From: Bacteroidia bacterium | Lineage (GTDB): Bacteria > Bacteroidota > Bacteroidia > Flavobacteriales > Flavobacteriaceae | Direction of reading: 5' to 3' | DNA length: 6,762 nt | NCBI GenBank assembly: GCA_018679315.1 | Contig: JAHHLF010000046.1 | Span: 1 to 6,762, forward strand | Notes under the pieces: model-generated | Database searches by the model: none | What the model saw: only the letters and a program-made list of their open reading frames with translations | What the model was told of the DNA's origin: nothing | Shown here: piece after piece, positions 5,552 through 6,762 of the stretch | How the letters are laid out: each line of letters opens with the position of its first letter | Numbering within the stretch: position 1 is the stretch's first letter | Translations under genes and position numbers: made by a program

Positions 5552-6265
5552 ATGATCGGCTCTCAAAAAGTGGAACAATCGTCACATATTTTGTCTAGGG
5601 AACGTTTCAAACATTTGCCGGAGCCCATGCAACGTTATATGACACAATCCGGAGTGGTAGGAAAAGAGATCGCCAGAACAATCCACTTAAAACAGGAAGG
5701 ATTGTTTAATCTCACGGGCAAGAAATGGATACCGATCAAGGCTGAGCAAACTTTCAATACGGAACGGAACGAATTCATTTGGAAAGCCCGAACGGGGGTT
5801 ATGTTTGTCGTGGATCAATTTATAAATAATAGGGGATCGCTAACGGTGCGACTATTTGATTTGATCAAAGTGGAAGAGGCAAGCGGACCCGAGGTTGACC
5901 AGGGCGAGGCCTTGCGGTACTTAACGGAATGTATCTGGTTTCCATCGGGATTTGCCTCGGATCGCATCATATGGGAAAGTATTGATGACCATTCAGCACG
6001 AGGCAGTATTCAATATTGCGACAAAACGGCCAGTGCCGTATTTCATTTGAATGATAAAGGAGAAATCATCGAGATCACAGCCAGGCGATATGCCAAGGAA
6101 GACAACGGAATGGTATTACAGGATTGGGTAATACACGATTTGAAGTACAAGGTATTCGCCGGTATCAGGATCCCGTTCAAGGCCAGCGTTGGCTGGAATA
6201 AGGACGGCCTTATCCAGGACTATTACCGATTTGAGATCACTGAAATAGCGTATAATGCAACCTAG
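5552..6265 (+). CDS. Uncharacterised protein, DUF6544/DUF6920-like
   Basis: The protein has 237 residues from this ATG. The pattern matches, from memory, the Pfam families DUF6544/DUF6920 of unknown function: LPEPMQRYM at 22-30, KWIPIKAEQTF at 58-68, EALRYLTECIWFP at 119-131, the Trp of IIWESIDD at 141, ARRY at 177-180 and GIRIPFKASVGW at 204-215. The alternation of short hydrophobic and polar stretches suggests a beta-rich, soluble fold. The start is uncertain. A TTG at 5531 gives seven more residues, and the frame stays open back to 5507 with hydrophobic codons (IFSKIASLLEILLAMIG). The only non-ATG options and the nearby repeat raise the possibility that an N-terminal membrane anchor, which I believe many relatives have, was lost. 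Its 3' end overlaps the next gene by 11 nt, suggesting the two products work together. It may have its own promoter or read through from the protease gene; no TAnnTTTG box was found. Confidence 0.72.
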   Translation: MIGSQKVEQSSHILSRERFKHLPEPMQRYMTQSGVVGKEIARTIHLKQEGLFNLTGKKWIPIKAEQTFNTERNEFIWKARTGVMFVVDQFINNRGSLTVRLFDLIKVEEASGPEVDQGEALRYLTECIWFPSGFASDRIIWESIDDHSARGSIQYCDKTASAVFHLNDKGEIIEITARRYAKEDNGMVLQDWVIHDLKYKVFAGIRIPFKASVGWNKDGLIQDYYRFEITEIAYNAT

Positions 6266-6752
6266 AACCAGATATCGATATTGGCGGATGCGGCGTGTGA
6301 AAGATCCTAAGCAGCGGATCAATGCCGGGCTACTTATGGTGGGTGCAGGCATCCTGATCTTCCGTACACTGCGTATGGTTACTGTAGAGCAAGCTTTTGA
6401 GATCCTGGTAGATTGGGTCTATGTCTTGCTGATCATGGAATTCATGGTCGATGTTGCCTGTTTCATGGCCTCTTTGCGCTGGTTTGTATTGAGCAAATGG
6501 AAATATGCAAGTACAGCCTTAAAACTGGGCGCTACAGCGGCCTTGCTCCATGCTTTACGTGTATTGATCTATGTTTTGGGGCGCACGGGTCCCTGGGTGA
6601 ACTTTGATGTCAAACCTGAGTATCGGGAGGCATACACATTCGACTGGTTTTGGGTCTATTTTGCAGCTATTTTATCCATCCTGGGAGTTATCGCCGTATT
6701 TGTGATCTGGCATTACAGACGGAAACAAAGGAGGATGAATAGAGGATTCTAG
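6255..6752 (+). CDS. Small four-helix membrane protein of unknown function
   Basis: The family of this 165-residue protein was not recognised. A strongly basic N-terminus (residues 4-21 carry about ten Arg/Lys) precedes hydrophobic helices at about 22-38, 52-73, 86-108 and 130-153, then a basic tail (155-163). By the positive-inside rule both ends would be cytoplasmic, giving a four-pass inner-membrane protein. The segment between helices 3 and 4 (109-129, with GPWVNFDVKPEYREAYTFDW) is the only sizeable loop and would face the periplasm. No catalytic motif, metal-binding cluster or transporter signature is visible. The ATG lies 11 nt inside the end of the preceding DUF gene, so translation is probably coupled. 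That context makes it a likely membrane partner of the DUF protein, which appears to have no full membrane anchor of its own. Confidence 0.8.
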   Translation: MQPRTRYRYWRMRRVKDPKQRINAGLLMVGAGILIFRTLRMVTVEQAFEILVDWVYVLLIMEFMVDVACFMASLRWFVLSKWKYASTALKLGATAALLHALRVLIYVLGRTGPWVNFDVKPEYREAYTFDWFWVYFAAILSILGVIAVFVIWHYRRKQRRMNRGF

Positions 6753-6762
6753 TTGACTATTC

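Noticed and set aside
6413..6607. 64-codon plus-strand frame inside the membrane-protein gene
   Set aside because: It lies entirely within the 6255-6752 gene in another frame, with no homology signal recognised.

Overview
The window looks like chromosomal DNA from a member of the Bacteroidota, most likely a flavobacterium. This rests on four things: the character of the proteins, the near absence of usable Shine-Dalgarno sites, two exact matches to the Bacteroidota -7 promoter element TAnnTTTG in the one divergent intergenic gap, and the gene order uridine kinase / FtsB-DivIC / methylmalonyl-CoA mutase, which I recall from flavobacterial genomes. No tRNA, rRNA, CRISPR array, transposase or phage gene was seen, and no stretch over 300 bases lacks a gene.

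Left half, minus strand (1-2784). Four genes overlap end to end, reading right to left: udk (uridine kinase), a small FtsB/DivIC-type division protein, mutA (small methylmalonyl-CoA mutase subunit, short form without a cobalamin-binding domain), and the N-terminal quarter of mutB (catalytic subunit), cut by the window edge. The overlaps of 1, 14 and 8 nt indicate one transcript with translational coupling. Pyrimidine salvage, division and the cobalamin-dependent propionate/succinate branch have no obvious functional link.

Centre (2785-3004). A 220-nt divergent control region separates the two transcription units. It holds a TAnnTTTG box for each direction and a perfect 11-bp inverted repeat with a 6-nt spacer, lying just upstream of the rightward box and reaching its -33 position.

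Right half, plus strand (3005-5383). Two tandem polyphosphate kinase 2 (PPK2) genes, about 56% identical in the core, are 2 nt apart. A CPBP-type intramembrane protease gene follows after 31 nt. They read as one unit: polyphosphate-driven nucleotide phosphorylation plus a membrane protease of unknown substrate.

Repeat gap (5384-5551). This holds a 16-bp perfect GC-rich palindrome between two copies of a 16-bp direct repeat and an imperfect longer hairpin. It resembles a dispersed intergenic repeat. The first direct-repeat copy contains the protease stop codon.

Right end, plus strand (5552-6752). A protein of an uncharacterised family (DUF6544/DUF6920-like) overlaps by 11 nt a four-helix membrane protein of unknown function; the pair was probably inherited and translated together.

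No clear, entirely new system is visible. The best leads are the tandem diverged PPK2 pair with its operator-like dyad, and the DUF-plus-membrane-protein pair.
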